A DNA stretch of 64,000 bases from Fremontodendron californicum. Taxonomy: Eukaryota > Streptophyta > Magnoliopsida > Malvales > Malvaceae. Below the pieces are notes generated by a model. The model searched no databases. It was given only the letters and a program-made list of their open reading frames with translations, and was not told where the DNA came from. The position numbers and the translations under genes are program-made. The stretch is taken from contig JAULJL010000025.1 of assembly GCA_030761205.1 (NCBI GenBank), positions 134,001 to 198,000 on the forward strand. The letters run 5' to 3'. Below, in pieces: positions 37,521 through 51,332 of the stretch (within the stretch, counting starts at the first letter, position 1; each line of letters opens with the position of its first letter).

Positions 37521-38728
37521 TAAAATAATATGTCCCATGTGAAATGCCATGTAACTTTTTTTTTTTTACAGCATATTGAAAAGACATCATCAAAAATTAA
37601 AGTTGGTAAAATGTCCCATGTGAAAGCATAAATTAAATTTATTTTATCTTTACTATCATTGATAAAAAAAATGCCATGTAACTTTTTTTTTTTAACATAT
37701 GAAAGCTTACTGAATTTGACATTATGTGCAATAATATACATAAGCAATTTTTGTTCCATAAAAAATTAGTCAATATTTAAATATTAAATCTTCAAATCAA
37801 AAAAATGAAAAATGAAAAATTTATTCTTTATTTTAAATATCATTATCACAATTGGTTAAGTATAATGTTAAAAAAAATCAGATTTGACTTTTGAGGTTGA
37901 ACCGGTAAAATTTTCATTTCAATCAAACAGTCCAACTAAAGAATTAAAAACTTTAAAATTTCGACTTTTTAGTATTAAATAAATATTAAATGCAATAAAT
38001 ATTTAACAAAATTTATACTTGACCCAATGATAAAGTCTTTAATTTAAATGCAAAAGATCAAGGTTCAAATTTTACTATTTACAAAAAAAAAAAAAAAAAA
38101 AAACTTAAAATCGATTTAATAGCGTATTGGTTCGATTTAATCCAGTTCAATCGACTATTTGATCAATTCGTTATTTTTTTATTTTAAATATATTATCGAA
38201 TAGAACAAGTCATTAATTTTTAATTCGATTGAATTTTTTCAACAATGATTAATTATCAAAATGTTCTGCCTAAACATATTACAAGAATTTACGTATATCA
38301 TCCTTCAAAAAGCATAGTTTTAATGGCCAAGAAAACAAGCATAGAATAATGACATAGATTAGTAGGTAAGAAGAAAATGATGTTGGAAATCTTTCATTAA
38401 TTTTTTTTTTTCCCCACAGAAACAATGTGAAATATTTTTGCTTTTAATAAGTCTTTCTTTCACTCAGGTTGACTTCATAACTTTCCCAATGATCAAACAA
38501 TCACTGTGAATTTTCTTGTTTCATTTCATGCATTTGTTTCAACATCATTGACCAAACTTTAAATATCTGATTAATGAATCATTCGCTGTCTTTAATCATA
38601 TTGGTTAAACCAAAAGGGAACATCTTCCTGAATGGATCAGAAAGGAATGCACTTATATTCACATGCCTTAAATGGATCAGAAATTAGTCAATGTGTATAG
38701 GTGAACATATCATTTTTGTTTTATATTA
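37521..38728. other. 1.2-kb non-satellite island between two direct satellite repeats
   Basis: AT-rich DNA with homopolymers and two copies of a GTCCCATGTGAAA motif (about 37533 and 37613) and two of ATGCCATGTAACTTTTTTTT (about 37547 and 37670). The minus-strand 79-codon frame at 37520-37759 crosses poly-T and is not convincing. Apart from the SINE-like segment below I recognise nothing. Confidence 0.5.
38014..38103 (+). mobile_element. SINE-like fragment with A-tail
   Basis: TTGACCCAATGATAAAGTC followed about 40 bp later by a B-box-like AGGTTCAAATT (38060-38070) and a 21-base A run (38083-38103). This arrangement resembles the tRNA-derived head and tail of plant SINEs. The A box is degenerate and no target duplication was found, so it is a weak call. 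Confidence 0.35.
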
Positions 38729-39611
38729 ATTTTAATATATCTATGTAATTGTAATATATTTATGTAATTTTAATATATCTAAGTAATTATAATGTATCTA
38801 TGTAAATATATCTATGTAATTGTAATATATTTTTGTAATTGAAATCTATCTATGTAATTGTAATATATCTATGTAATTGTAATATATCTATGTAATTGTA
38901 ATATTATGTAATTATATCTATGTAATTGTAATATATCTATGTAATTCTATGTAATTGTAATATATCTATGTAATTGTAATATATCTATATAACTATAATA
39001 TATCTTTGTAGTTGTAATATATCTATGTAATTGTAATATGTTTATGAAATATATCTATGTAATATTACTTAGATACATTATTAATTGTAATATATTTATG
39101 TAATTGTAATATATATATGTAATATATTATCTATATAATTGTAATATATCTATGTAATTTTAATATATCTAAGTAATTATAATGTATCTATGTAATTGTA
39201 ATATATCTATGTAATTGAAATGTATCTATGTAATTGTAATATATCTATGTAATTATAATGTATCTATGTAATATATCTATTACATAAATGTATTACAATT
39301 ACATAGATATATTACAATTACATAGATATATTACAATTACATAAATATATTACAATTACATAGATATATATTACAATTACAATTATATAGATATATTACT
39401 ATTACATAGATATAATTACATAAATATATTAAAATTACATAGACATATTACAATTTCATAGATACATTACAATTACATAGATATATTACATAGATATTAC
39501 AATTACATAGATGTTTTTCAATTACATAGATATATTACAATTACATAGATAAATATTACAATTACGTAGACATATTACATAGATATATTACAATTACAAT
39601 TACATAGATAT
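38729..39611. repeat. 19-bp satellite array, including direct duplicate of 36911-37467
   Basis: Satellite resumes in reverse orientation. 38860-39416 repeats 36911-37467 almost exactly, then the array turns forward and ends at about 39611. Confidence 0.92.
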
Positions 39612-40429
39612 AAATATTTTATTAATTTATAAAATAATAATTTTGATATAACAAAATTTGAGTAAATAATATTAATAAGCTAAAATTATGTAAAATAATA
39701 TTAATAAAATAAATTAAGTAAATAATATATTATTAATTTTACAGTAAAGGGTATTATTATCAATGAGCTATTTTTTCTTTTCGATTCCTACATTCATATT
39801 AACCTACCAAACATACTAATAGAATGGAATAACCATTGCCTTCTTAACATTGCAATGGACTTAATGATTAGAGGAAAAAGATTCATGCTTTGTTAATGTT
39901 TAACTGTTTAAGATATAGGTAATTCTAAAGAAAATATTAGGAAATGATTGTAATAAAAAAACCTTGCTGTGCCATGCAATCTATATATAAGAGAATAATA
40001 GGTAACTATTTTGTTTACACTTATTTAAAATTATATTTATATTTTAATATAAAAATTTATTAATAATAATATTCTATTTATTTTAATGAATCCCATCTTT
40101 TCTACATATTTTTGCCTAAAGCTTTTCCTTTTAAAGAACAAGTTAGATTATAATGGTAAGGGAAGTGACAGTGTATTTGAAGGTGTTTTCAGAAGAAGAA
40201 AGATTTCTTCAAAGGTGGAATATAGGTTTTAGAAATATATTCCTTATAATTTGCATATAGTAGCTGTGAAGTTTTCTATTTCAATATATTCTATTGATAT
40301 TACTGGAAGAAAAACGTGCAATATAAACTTTTATTGAAATCCAATAAGGACAAGAAAGACCCAATTGGTGATGCCAATACATTGAAGTATTCATTGAATG
40401 AATTATTCCTCTACATTTATACTGTCATA
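39612..40429. other. Non-satellite AT-rich region, unassigned
   Basis: About 800 bp rich in TAATAATATTAATAA-type sequence, with no open frame of note and no recognised element. The 78-codon frame at 40316-40552 spans into the LTR-like fragment and is not a gene. Confidence 0.5.
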
Positions 40430-41487
40430 ACGGTTTTTCGACCGCTAAGACGATTTGAAAACGCAAATGGAATCGCCACCAATATTTTTTGTTTAGGTGT
40501 GATTGGTCACCTATTAAATTTGGTTTTAGTAAAATATTTTAAAACTAATTAAAACATTTTTAAAATCAATTTCGAAGTCCGCGCTTAAAACCAATGAAAA
40601 AGCAAAATCGGGTTCGGGAGTCGGTTACGTGCGGGGAAGGATGAGCACCCCCACAACGCCCGTTTAAAAATGGTACCAATTAATCATGTGTTATCCTTTA
40701 ATCTTGATAAAACGATTTTAATTTTGATATTTAAAAATAATTCACATAATTCTCTTTATTGCAAATTTTCTATTTGTAGAAAAACAAATTATTTCATTTG
40801 GGAATGAAATGAAAATCTTTGGCATCGGAAACTTTCATCGAATTCTCCATCATCTAGGCAGAATTTAAGAAGAGTTTCTTCGCTTTCGAGTTTGCATAAT
40901 ATTCCTCTAAATCGAATAATGTTCCTTCGTAAACAACAATTATTCAAGATCCTCCAACGTCTAGGCTTGATAATCAATATTTGTTTTTACTCGGAATATT
41001 ATTTTATTTTCTAAGACTTTCTTAAAACTCTTGTTTTTTTTTTCTTATAAAAGATTTGATATGTGACGAAGGGAATGATCAACTATAATGAAAGAGCAAA
41101 CATAAAATAATGAGCAATAATTTAAACAACAAATTGTTTAATTTCAAAATAAAAGTTTTATTCGGGTGAGGATAAGGATCTTCGGTATGAGAGCTTTCCC
41201 AAATTCCCCATCGTCTAGGTGGAATTGGGGAAGATCTCTACATTTGAAAATTCTAATCTCGGTCTTTGAAATCGATGTGTTCCCATTTTTGATTCGACAT
41301 ATACAACTATGATGAATTAATTCAATTGTAAAATAGAACATTTTATTATTAGTTTTTTTTTTTTTTTTGCAATACGAGAACCCTCGGTTTAGAATTGATA
41401 GCCTAAACGATTTTTTTCAGACAAAATCGATGACAGATCGCCTTCGGCTGTTTGCCAGCGCGTAAATCTCAAAACGTTATATGGATT
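40430..41487 (+). mobile_element. Tat/Ogre-like LTR fragment 3 (divergent)
   Basis: Carries ATGGAATCGCCACCAAT (about 40468), GTGTGATTGGTCACC (about 40497) and the core CGGGTTCGGGAGTCGGTTAC near 40610, then GGGGAAGGATGAGCACCC. The rest differs from fragments 1 and 2, so it is a separate family or subfamily. Downstream, two related segments with CCCATCGTCTAGG-like and CTCCATCATCTAGG-like motifs (about 41205 and 40842) point to an internal duplication. No coding sequence is seen. Confidence 0.55.
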
Positions 41488-42306
41488 TATCTATGTATTA
41501 TAATTGTAATATATCTATGTAATATATTACAATTACACAAATAGATATATTACAATTACACAAATATATATATATTACAATTACATAAATATATTACATA
41601 GATATATTACAATTACATAGATATATTAGAATTACATAAATATATTACAATTACATAGATGTTACAATTACATAAATATATATATACTACAATTACATAG
41701 ATATATTACAATGTATTACACAAATATATATATTACATATATTACATAGATATATTACAATATATCTATGTATATAATTACATAGATATATTACAATTAC
41801 ATATATATTGTAATTACATAGATATATTACAAATTTATTACAATGTAATTGTAATATATCTATGTAATTGTAATACATTTATCTATGTAATATTACAATT
41901 ACATAGATATATTATATAGATATATTACAAATTTATTATAATATATCTATGTAATTGTAATTGTAATATATCTATGTAATTGTAATATCTATGTAATATA
42001 TCTATGTAATTCTAATGTTTACATAGATTTTACATGTATATAATTACATAGATATTACATGCATATAATTACATAGATATTACAATTACATATATATCTA
42101 TATAATTGTAATAATATATGAATGTAATAGATATATTACAATTACATCGATATATTACAATTGCATAGATATATATATATATTACAACTACATAGAATTA
42201 CATAGATATACTACAATTACATAGATACATTAGAATTACATAGATATATATATATTAAAATTACAATTACTTAAATATATTACAATTACATATATAATAT
42301 TATTAG
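41488..42306. repeat. 19-bp satellite array
   Basis: Mixed-orientation satellite. The minus-strand 61-codon frame here is a repeat artefact. Confidence 0.92.
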
Positions 42307-42313
42307 CTATCCC

Positions 42314-43685
42314 CACCTAAAAAATAACGAGTCTCATCGCAAGACTTTATTATTCGTTAAGCGTGACATTAAAAAAAATCGAGGAAAAGTCGACTTAATT
42401 CCTCTAGAAAAATGAAGGTTTGGAAAATGACCTTGAAAAAGACATGGAGTCGCCACCAATCGTTTTTAGCTAGGTGTGATCGGCCACCTATTAAAACCGG
42501 TTTTATAAAATATTTTAAAAATTAATTAAAACATTTTAAAAACCAATTTCAAGTCTGCGTTTTAAACCAGAGAAATCAAAGAAGCGGGTTCGGGAGTCGG
42601 TTACGTGTGGGGAAGGATTAGCACTCCCACAATGCCCGTATAAATCGGTACCTTATTAATCGTGTGTTATCTCAAGTCTCGATAAAAAAAATCGGTTTTA
42701 AATTTAGAATTTCAAGTTAATTCCCAATTTAAAGAAAAATAATTCCATTTTTAATTGAAAATGATCCGGAATTTATAAATTCAAAATTTTCCTATATTCC
42801 CCAACAAACGTCGCAAAATATAGAAATTTTTATTAATTTGAAAAACTTTCCGAATCATTCTCATTTTAAAGAAGATATTCCGTTATTAATAATAATTGAT
42901 GATATCCTCCCCAACAAACCCGGCAGAGAACTCATGAATTATTTTAACTCGGGAATATCTTTATTTTATTGAAAATCATTATCCTTTTTTGAAAACTTTA
43001 TTGCTGCTAGATATCACTACAATATCCATAGCTTGCAAATAAAAATAATAATGCATGAACATAGTATATGCTAAATAAAATAACTAAATAAAAAGCATAG
43101 GATATCATGAAATATTCAAAACCATATATTAAACCATATAACATCAAAAAATATATATAAATCAAAATAATAACAATACCATATGAATTATTATAGCAAA
43201 AATCACATATTATGGAAAATGCAATGCATGAATATGGAAAATGCAATACATGAAATGTATTTTTCCTTTAATTAAGGAAATTCGTATATCAAAGATATTC
43301 GGCTACCTTAGGAAAATATGTCAAATTAAATATTCTAAAACCAAAATACTTTGTGATTGTTTGAAAACAATTTTGAAAAGCTTGAATTAAAAATAAAAAC
43401 TGGGCTAAATCTTTTTTTTAAATGGCTCTAATTTCCTAAGTTTAAAAATCCGGACTCAACTACCTTAAACCTGAGACTTAAAAAATCATTTTCAGAGTTT
43501 AAAAAGGCTTAGAAACTACCCTAGGGGTAGTAGCTAACCCTCCTAATCAGCCCACTCTAAGTAACTTAACCAAAACAGAAAAATGATTTTTCTATAAATT
43601 CAATTCTGACTTCACTATCCAGTTTTAAACCACGATTTTTTACCCTATTTTTAAAAACTCAAAAAATTCTGAAAAAATTACTGGA
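42314..43685 (+). mobile_element. Tat/Ogre-like LTR fragment 2
   Basis: Closely similar to 32864-34690 from ACCTAAAAAATAACGAG onward, including the core at about 42583, but missing the first few bases of the LTR and the 480-bp minisatellite-containing block. It ends abruptly in satellite at about 43686. It is a truncated relic with no coding sequence. Confidence 0.65.
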
Positions 43686-45835
43686 AAAATATTACATAGA
43701 TATATTACAATTACATAGATACATTACAATAGATATTATAATTGTAATATATTTTTGTATTACGCAGATACTTTAGAATTACATAGATATATTACATTAC
43801 ATAGTTATATCTATGTAATTCTAATGTTTTAAGTAATTGTAATATATCTATGAAATTATAATATATTTTTGTAATTGTAATATATCTATGTAATATATTT
43901 ATTTATGTAATTATAATATATCTATGTAGTTTTAATATATCTATGTAATTGTAATATATTACAATTACACATTAGATATATATCTATGTAATTCTAATAT
44001 ATTTATGTAATTCTAATATTTTCAATTAAATAAATATATTACAACTACATACATATCTTACAATTACAAAAATTTATCTATGTAATTGTTATTTATCTAT
44101 GTAATTGTAATATATTTGTGTAGTTGTAATATATCTAATGTGTAATTGTAATATATTACATAGAATTACAATTACTATTACATACATATATTACAATTAC
44201 ATAAAACATTAGAATTGCATAGATATATTACAATTACATAGATACATTACAATTACATAATATATTACTACATATTACATAGATATATATTACAATTACA
44301 TAGATATATTATATTATAATTACATAGATATATTACAATTACATAGATATTTATACATAAATATCTATGCAATTGTAATATATTATAATTACAATTACAT
44401 AGATACATTACAATTACATAGATATATTAAAATTACATAGATATATTACAATTATATATTTATATTAAAATTACATAGATACATTACAATTATATAGATA
44501 TTACAATTATATATGTATATATATATATATATCTATGTAATTGTAATATATTTATTTATACATTACAACAATGATATATTTCGTACACATGTAATTCTAA
44601 TGTAATTGTAAAATATCTATGTAATTGTAATATATCTATGTAGATATATTACAATTCTATTAATTACAATTACATAGATATATCTATGTAAGTCTAATGT
44701 TTTATGTAATTGTAATATATTTATGTAATTATAATATATCTAATATAATATATCTATGTAATTGTAATATTTCAGTAATTATATATATATTACAATTTCC
44801 TAGATATATTACATAAATATTTTCAGTAATTGTAATATATCTATGTAATTGTAATATATTTGTGTAATTGTAATATATTTATGTAATTGTAATATATCTA
44901 TGTATTTGTAATGTATCTATGTAATTGTAATATATCTATGTAATTTTAATATATCGATATAATTCTAATGTATCTATGTAATTGTTATATATTAATTTAA
45001 TTCTAATGTTTTAAGTAATTGTAATATATCTATGTAATTGTAATGTATCTATATAATTGTAATATATCTATGTAATTCTAATGTTTTAAGTAATTGTAAT
45101 ATATCAATGTAATTGTAATATATTTAAGTAATTGTAATATATCTACGTAATTGTAATGTAATACAATAATTCTAATATATCTATGTAATTCTAATGTTTT
45201 AAGTAATTGTAATGTATCTATGTAATTGTAATATATTTGTGTAATTACATAGATATATTACAATTACATAAATACATAGATATATTTATGTATATATTAC
45301 ATAGATAGTATTCCTAACATCTATGTAATATTAGATATATTTCTATGTAATATATTAAAACATTATCATAGATACATTACAATTACATAAATATATTATA
45401 ACTGCATAGAATTACAATTACATACATATATTACAGTTACATAGATATATTACAACTATAGTATGTAATTCTAATGTTTTAAGTAATATGTTTATGTAAT
45501 TGTAATATATCTATTTAATTGTAAATCTATGTAGTTGTAAGATATCTATGTAACATATTAATGTAATATTACATAAATATTACATGTATTGTTATATATC
45601 TATGTAATTGTAATATATCTATGTAATATGTATGTAATTGTAATATATCTATTTAATTGTAAATCTATATATCAATGTAATATATTAATGTAATATTACT
45701 TAAATATTACACGTATTGTTATATATCTATGTAATTGTAATATATCTGTGTAATATCTATGTGATTGTAATATATATGTAGTTGTAATATATCTAATTGT
45801 AATTATAATATGTTATAGTTACATAGATACATTAG
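43686..45835. repeat. 19-bp satellite array
   Basis: Mixed orientation, with many units of the CTAATGTTTTAAGTAATTG variant (about 43820, 44690, 45010, 45080, 45190, 45470). No gene is seen. Confidence 0.92.
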
Positions 45836-46560
45836 AACAATTTAATTAATTCTCTTAAAGGATGAAAGATTAAAATATTTTCAAAATTGTTGGGAATGCT
45901 ACAACCTGCTCTTGTCATAAGATTTGTGCATTTAGATGTTACTATCTTTGATTTTTACACTTTGTTAATTCATTTCTTATACATTTCCATTAGTTAATTA
46001 AAAATAATTGAATTTCAAATTTGCAGTTCTACCAAATTTAGAGATCCATCACAGTAACTTCAGAAGAAAAGATTTAAAAGAGTAGGCATCAATGACAGAA
46101 GCAAAGAGAGCTCCGGTTCCAAATGTTCCTTTCTAGAAATATACAATGAGCAAATAAACATGCTAGAATACCCGTAGTAGACAACTAGACATCATAAGAG
46201 TTCTGTATTCTTCGTTTCAATCTGTTACTACCCTCTTCTAGTCTCGTTGTGTTTTTGGTCTAGTGATGTTGCATGTTTATGCATGTAACGTGCTGACCTC
46301 TTGTTTTCTTCTCTATCTTGGCTGTTCTTTGTATTTTATTAACCTATGCTACATATATTTGATGTAGGGTGATCCATCTTTCCTTCCTTGTCGGAGGTTT
46401 TCAACTACAATGTTGACACCTGATTTAAGTGGAGGTGATTTTCCGTCCAATTTACTGTCTTCAAAGACTGTACTAACACCAGAGCATACTATAGGTATGG
46501 GAAAGAATATGGAACTATATTCCTTATATAGCTGTTTGCTTTTAAAAATATTGTGATAGT
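45836..46560 (+). pseudogene. Host gene fragments: kinesin motor-like exon and an unassigned exon
   Basis: A plausible splice acceptor TTTGCAG (46020-46026) precedes a reading frame with one early stop (46055-46057) that then encodes KCSFLEIYNEQI (46121-46156), a hallmark of the kinesin motor domain, especially plant kinesin-12, before a stop at 46175-46177. A second candidate exon, 46368-46494, has an acceptor (GATGTAG), 127 bp open in one frame, serine/threonine/proline-rich (LTPDLSGGDFPSNLL, TVLTPEH), and a GT donor at 46495; its family is not recognised. Stops and missing flanking exons make this a captured, non-functional fragment. A chimeric origin from two genes cannot be excluded. Confidence 0.6.
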
Positions 46561-46801
46561 TATAAGTAGTAATATATTAAAGCTCAAGATTAAACTTTTC
46601 ACTTCCGGTTTAAATTGAATTTAAAATTGGTAATTTTACGATCCGGTTTTATTTGAACAATTAAAGCTAAAAAGGATATATATAACGTGGAACATTTTAA
46701 AAATCTAAAATCGCGACCGTGACTTTTACAAAAATATTAAACCCGAGAGGGGGACAAATCAAAGTTGGTTTTAAAAGGCCCGGACAAAATTAGGTCTCTA
46801 C
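46561..46801 (-). mobile_element. LTR 5'-end fragment, minus strand, TGTAGAGACC family
   Basis: Read on the minus strand from 46801 it starts TGTAGAGACCTAATTTTGTC, differing by a single base from the TGTAGACACC starts at 3017, 20079 and 26543, then diverges. The 5' end abuts satellite exactly at 46802. The inner boundary with the gene fragment is uncertain, and the gene fragment may be cargo within the same element. Confidence 0.5.
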
Positions 46802-49800
46802 AGATACATTACAATTACATAGATATATTAAAATTACATAGATACATTACAATTACATAGATATATTAAAATTACATAGATATATTACAATTACATAGAT
46901 ATATTACAATTACATAAATATATTACAATTAATAGTGTATCTATGTAATTGTCGTGTATTGTTATATATCTAATGTGTAACTGTAATAAATATATTTATG
47001 CAATATATCTATGTAATATTACATAGATACATTATTAATTGTAATATATTTATGTTATTGTAATATAATCTAACTGTAATATCTATGCAATTGTCATATC
47101 TATGTAATTGTAATGTATCTATGTAATATATCTATGTAATTGTAATATATCTATGAAACTGTAATATATATATGTAATTGTAATATATCTATGTAATTTT
47201 AATATATCTACGTAATATATTATCTATGTAATATATCTATGTAATTGTAATATGTCTATGTAATTATAATTGCATAGTTGTAATATATCTATGTAATTGT
47301 AATATATCTATGTAATTGTAATGTATCTATGTAATTATAATGTATATATGTAATTGTAATATATCTATATAATTGTAATGTATCTATGTTACTGTAATAT
47401 CTATGTAATTGTAATATATCTATGTAATTGTAATGTATCTATGTAATTGTAGTATATCTATGTAATTGTAATATATCTATTTATATGTAATTATAATATC
47501 TATGTAATTGTAATATATATATATATATATATATCTATGTAATTCTATTATATCTATGTAATTGTAATATATCTATGTAATATATTTATCTATGAATTAT
47601 AATTGTAATATATCTATGTAATTTTAATTTATCTATATAACATATCTATGTAATAGTTTTAATATATCCTTGTAATATATAATTGTAATATATCAATGTA
47701 ATTGTAATGTATCTATGTAATTGTAGTATATCTATGTAATTGTAATATATCTATATATATGTAATTATAATATCTATGTAATTGTAATATATATATATAT
47801 ATATATATATCTATGTAATTCTATTATATCTATGTAATTGTAATATATCTATGTAATATATTTATCTATGAATTATAATTGTAATATATCTATGTAATTT
47901 TAATTTATCTATATAACATATCTATGTAATAGTTTTAATATATCCTTGTAATATATGATTGTAATATATCAATGTAATTGTAATTATATTATGTCTATGT
48001 AATTGTAATATATCTATGTAATTGACATATTGTAATATATCTATATATCTATGTAATATTACAATTACATAGATATCTAATTACATAGATATATTACATA
48101 TATTACAATCACATAATTACATTTACATAGATATATTACTATTACATAGATATATTACAATTACATAGATATATTACATATATTACATAAATATATGTAT
48201 ATATTACAATTACAATTACACAAATATCTATGTAATTATAATGTATTTATGTAATTGTAATATATCTATGTAATTCAATTAGAATTACATAGATATTTGT
48301 GTAATTGTAATATATACATATATTTATGTAATATATGTAATATATCTATGTAATTGTAATATATATTACATAGATATATTACAATTACATAGATATAGAT
48401 ATATTGCAATTACATAGATATATTACAATTACATAGATATATTACAATTACTTAAATATATTATAATTGCATAGATATATTACAATTACATAGATATATT
48501 ACAATTACATATATATATATATATTACATTGATATATATCACAGTTACAGAATTACAATTACATAAATATATCTATATAATTACGTAAATATATATTATC
48601 TATGTAGTTTTAATATATATATGTAATATATTACATAGATATATTACAATTACATAAATGTATTACAATTACATAGTTATATTATAACCTAGATACATAT
48701 ATATAGATATATTATAGTTAATGTAATATACATTTGTGTAATTGTAATATATTAATTTGTGTAATTGTAATATATTACATAGATATATTACAATTACATA
48801 GATATATTACAATTACATAGATACATTACATAGATATATAATTACATAAATATATTACAATTACATAGATATATTACAATTACATAAATATATTACATAG
48901 ATATATTACAATTATATAGATGTTGCAATTACATATATATATATATATATATATATTACAATTACATAGATATATTACAATTACATAGATATTACAATTA
49001 CATAGATGTATACACTATCAATTATATAATATTTTCAGTAATTCTAATGTATACATGTAATATTAATGTTTTCAGTAATTGTAATGTATACATGTAATAT
49101 CTAATATTTTCAGTAATTGTAATGTATACATGTAATATCTATGTAATTGTAATATATCTATGTAATTGTAATAGTATATCTATGTAGTAAATACATTAGA
49201 ATTACTGAAAAACATTAGATAATGTAATTACATAGATATATATATATATTACAATTACATAGATACATTACAATTACATTGATATAGTAAAATTACATAG
49301 ATATATTACAATTACATAGATATATTACACATTTATATATTATTATATGTTATATATCTATATAATTGTAATATATCTATATAAATGTAATATATCTATG
49401 TAATTATAATATATTTAATAGTATTAATGTAATATATCTATGTGATTGTAATATATCTATGTAATTGTAATATATATATAATATATATATCATATGTAAT
49501 ATATTACAATTACATATATATATATATATATATATATGTAATTGTAATATATCTAGGTAATTCTAATGTATCTATGTAATATTTCTATGTAATTATAATG
49601 TATCTACGTAATACAAAAATATATTACAATTGTAATATCTATTGTAATGTATCTATGTAATGTGTAATATATAGATATAGTACACATTAAATAGATACAT
49701 TACAATTACACAAATTTATTGCAATTACATAGATATATTACAGTGACATAGATATATTAGAATTACATACATTTATTACAATTAAACAGATATATTACAA

Positions 49801-50290
49801 TTATATAGATATATTATAATTACATAGGTATATTACAATTACATAGATATATTACATAGATACATTACAATTAAATAGATATATTTCAGTAACATAGATA
49901 CATTACAATTATACATTAGATATATTAAAATACATGCAATATATAATGTTTTCGAATTACATTGATATATTAGAATTACATAGATACATTGGATATATAT
50001 ATATATATTACAATTACATAGATATATTACAATTACATAAATATATTACAATTACATAGATATATTACATAGATACATTACAATTACATAGATATATTAA
50101 AATTACATAGATATATTAAAACTACATAGATATAATATTACAATTATATAGATATATTATATTATATATTACAATTACATAGATACATTATAATTACACA
50201 TTAGATATATTAAAATATATGTGGTAATTCTAATGTATCTATGTAGTATATCTATGTATTTATGTAATCTATGTAATTGTAATATATTAC
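46802..50290. repeat. 19-bp satellite array
   Basis: Mixed-orientation satellite with long (AT)n runs. It includes a 276-bp tandem duplication (below), a 49160-49520 block shared with 32490-32820, and 49915-50215, which matches the GTTTTCGAATTACATTGATA motif blocks at 3.5-4.3 kb. No gene is seen. Confidence 0.92.
47428..47981 (+). repeat. 276-bp tandem duplication in satellite
   Basis: TATGAATTAT anchors at 47591 and 47867 are 276 bp apart. The two units share the same order of variants, including an (AT)n run and an AATAGTTTTAATATATCCTT motif. This is a local unequal-exchange or slippage product. Confidence 0.8.
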
Positions 50291-51332
50291 AAGTACATTT
50301 ATTTCAAGAAATATTATATCGAGTAAGTTGGTTGATTTATGAAATATGATTATACATAGAATTTGACGTACATGGTTTTGGCTCCACCTGACTTAATGTA
50401 TGAGATTATACCCTTGATCGGAATATGGGAGCTACGTGCTACGCCTTTGTGGCGGGAGCCACCTCCAGAGTCCCAATTCCGTGATATTGGATTGGGGTAT
50501 GGGAGCTGCGTGCTACGTCTTTGTGGTGGGAGCCACCTCCAGAGTTCCTATCCCGTTATATTTGCCTTTTGGGGGCACATCATAGCGACACATATGCCTT
50601 TAGGGCGTCCTATGGTGGTATTGGCCTTTGGGGCTGGCTACTAGTATGCCTACATGGATATTGCCTGGTTATTTCATGGATGTATTCTTGTGCATGACAG
50701 AAAGTTGGAGCCCAATTATACAAAACTTGATTTACTTTACAGATTTTATACATTTATTTAGTATTATAATACTGATATATATTTGAAAACTTCGCTACAT
50801 CTTCGAATTATTCATTATGGTTTTACTATTATTTATTTTGAAAATGTTTATTATGTTAAAGGATTATAATCATAGTTTTCAAATGTTTTAAAAGTTGTCT
50901 ACTCACTGAGATATTCATATATCTCACCTTTTCATATTCTCATTTTCAGGTGACAGTTAGGTGTCGGGATTGCAACCTTCCTCCATTCTCTGCTTCAAAT
51001 AGTATTTTGACGTGGTGGGCATCATACTAAAAATTTATTGAAGTCTTGATTTTTTGATGTTTTTATCTAGTAAACCTTGCTGAAATAGGTTTACTTTTGG
51101 ATATATTATATGTATATATTTGAAGAAATGAGACAATAGATCAATATGTTTTGACTTGAGCATAAATTGATCATGGATAATTTTTGAATATGCATGGATA
51201 TATGTGATAATAGTATTGAGAAATATTGCTGGTTGAGGATATGAATTGAGTGTTATTTGCAGGAGGGTTATAGTTGAGATAGAAAGGAAACTCTGTCGGA
51301 TTTTAGGTATAATATCCGGACAGGGTGTTATA
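50291..51332 (+). mobile_element. Truncated long-type Tekay LTR (3' part)
   Basis: Matches the 3' portion of element 1's LTR (from about 11440 to 12541), starting at AAGTAC and ending at GGTGTTATA (last C changed to T). It is clearly older: many substitutions and small indels. It has two 74-bp units where element 1 has three. The 5' part of the LTR is missing and no PBS follows; instead a CACTA-like relic starts at 51333. It contains the segment absent from element 2's LTRs, so the long LTR is likely ancestral. Confidence 0.88.

Noticed and set aside
46368..46494. Second exon-like block as part of the same kinesin gene
   Set aside because: The peptide shows no kinesin motif I can recognise, so it is reported only as an unassigned exon-like block.
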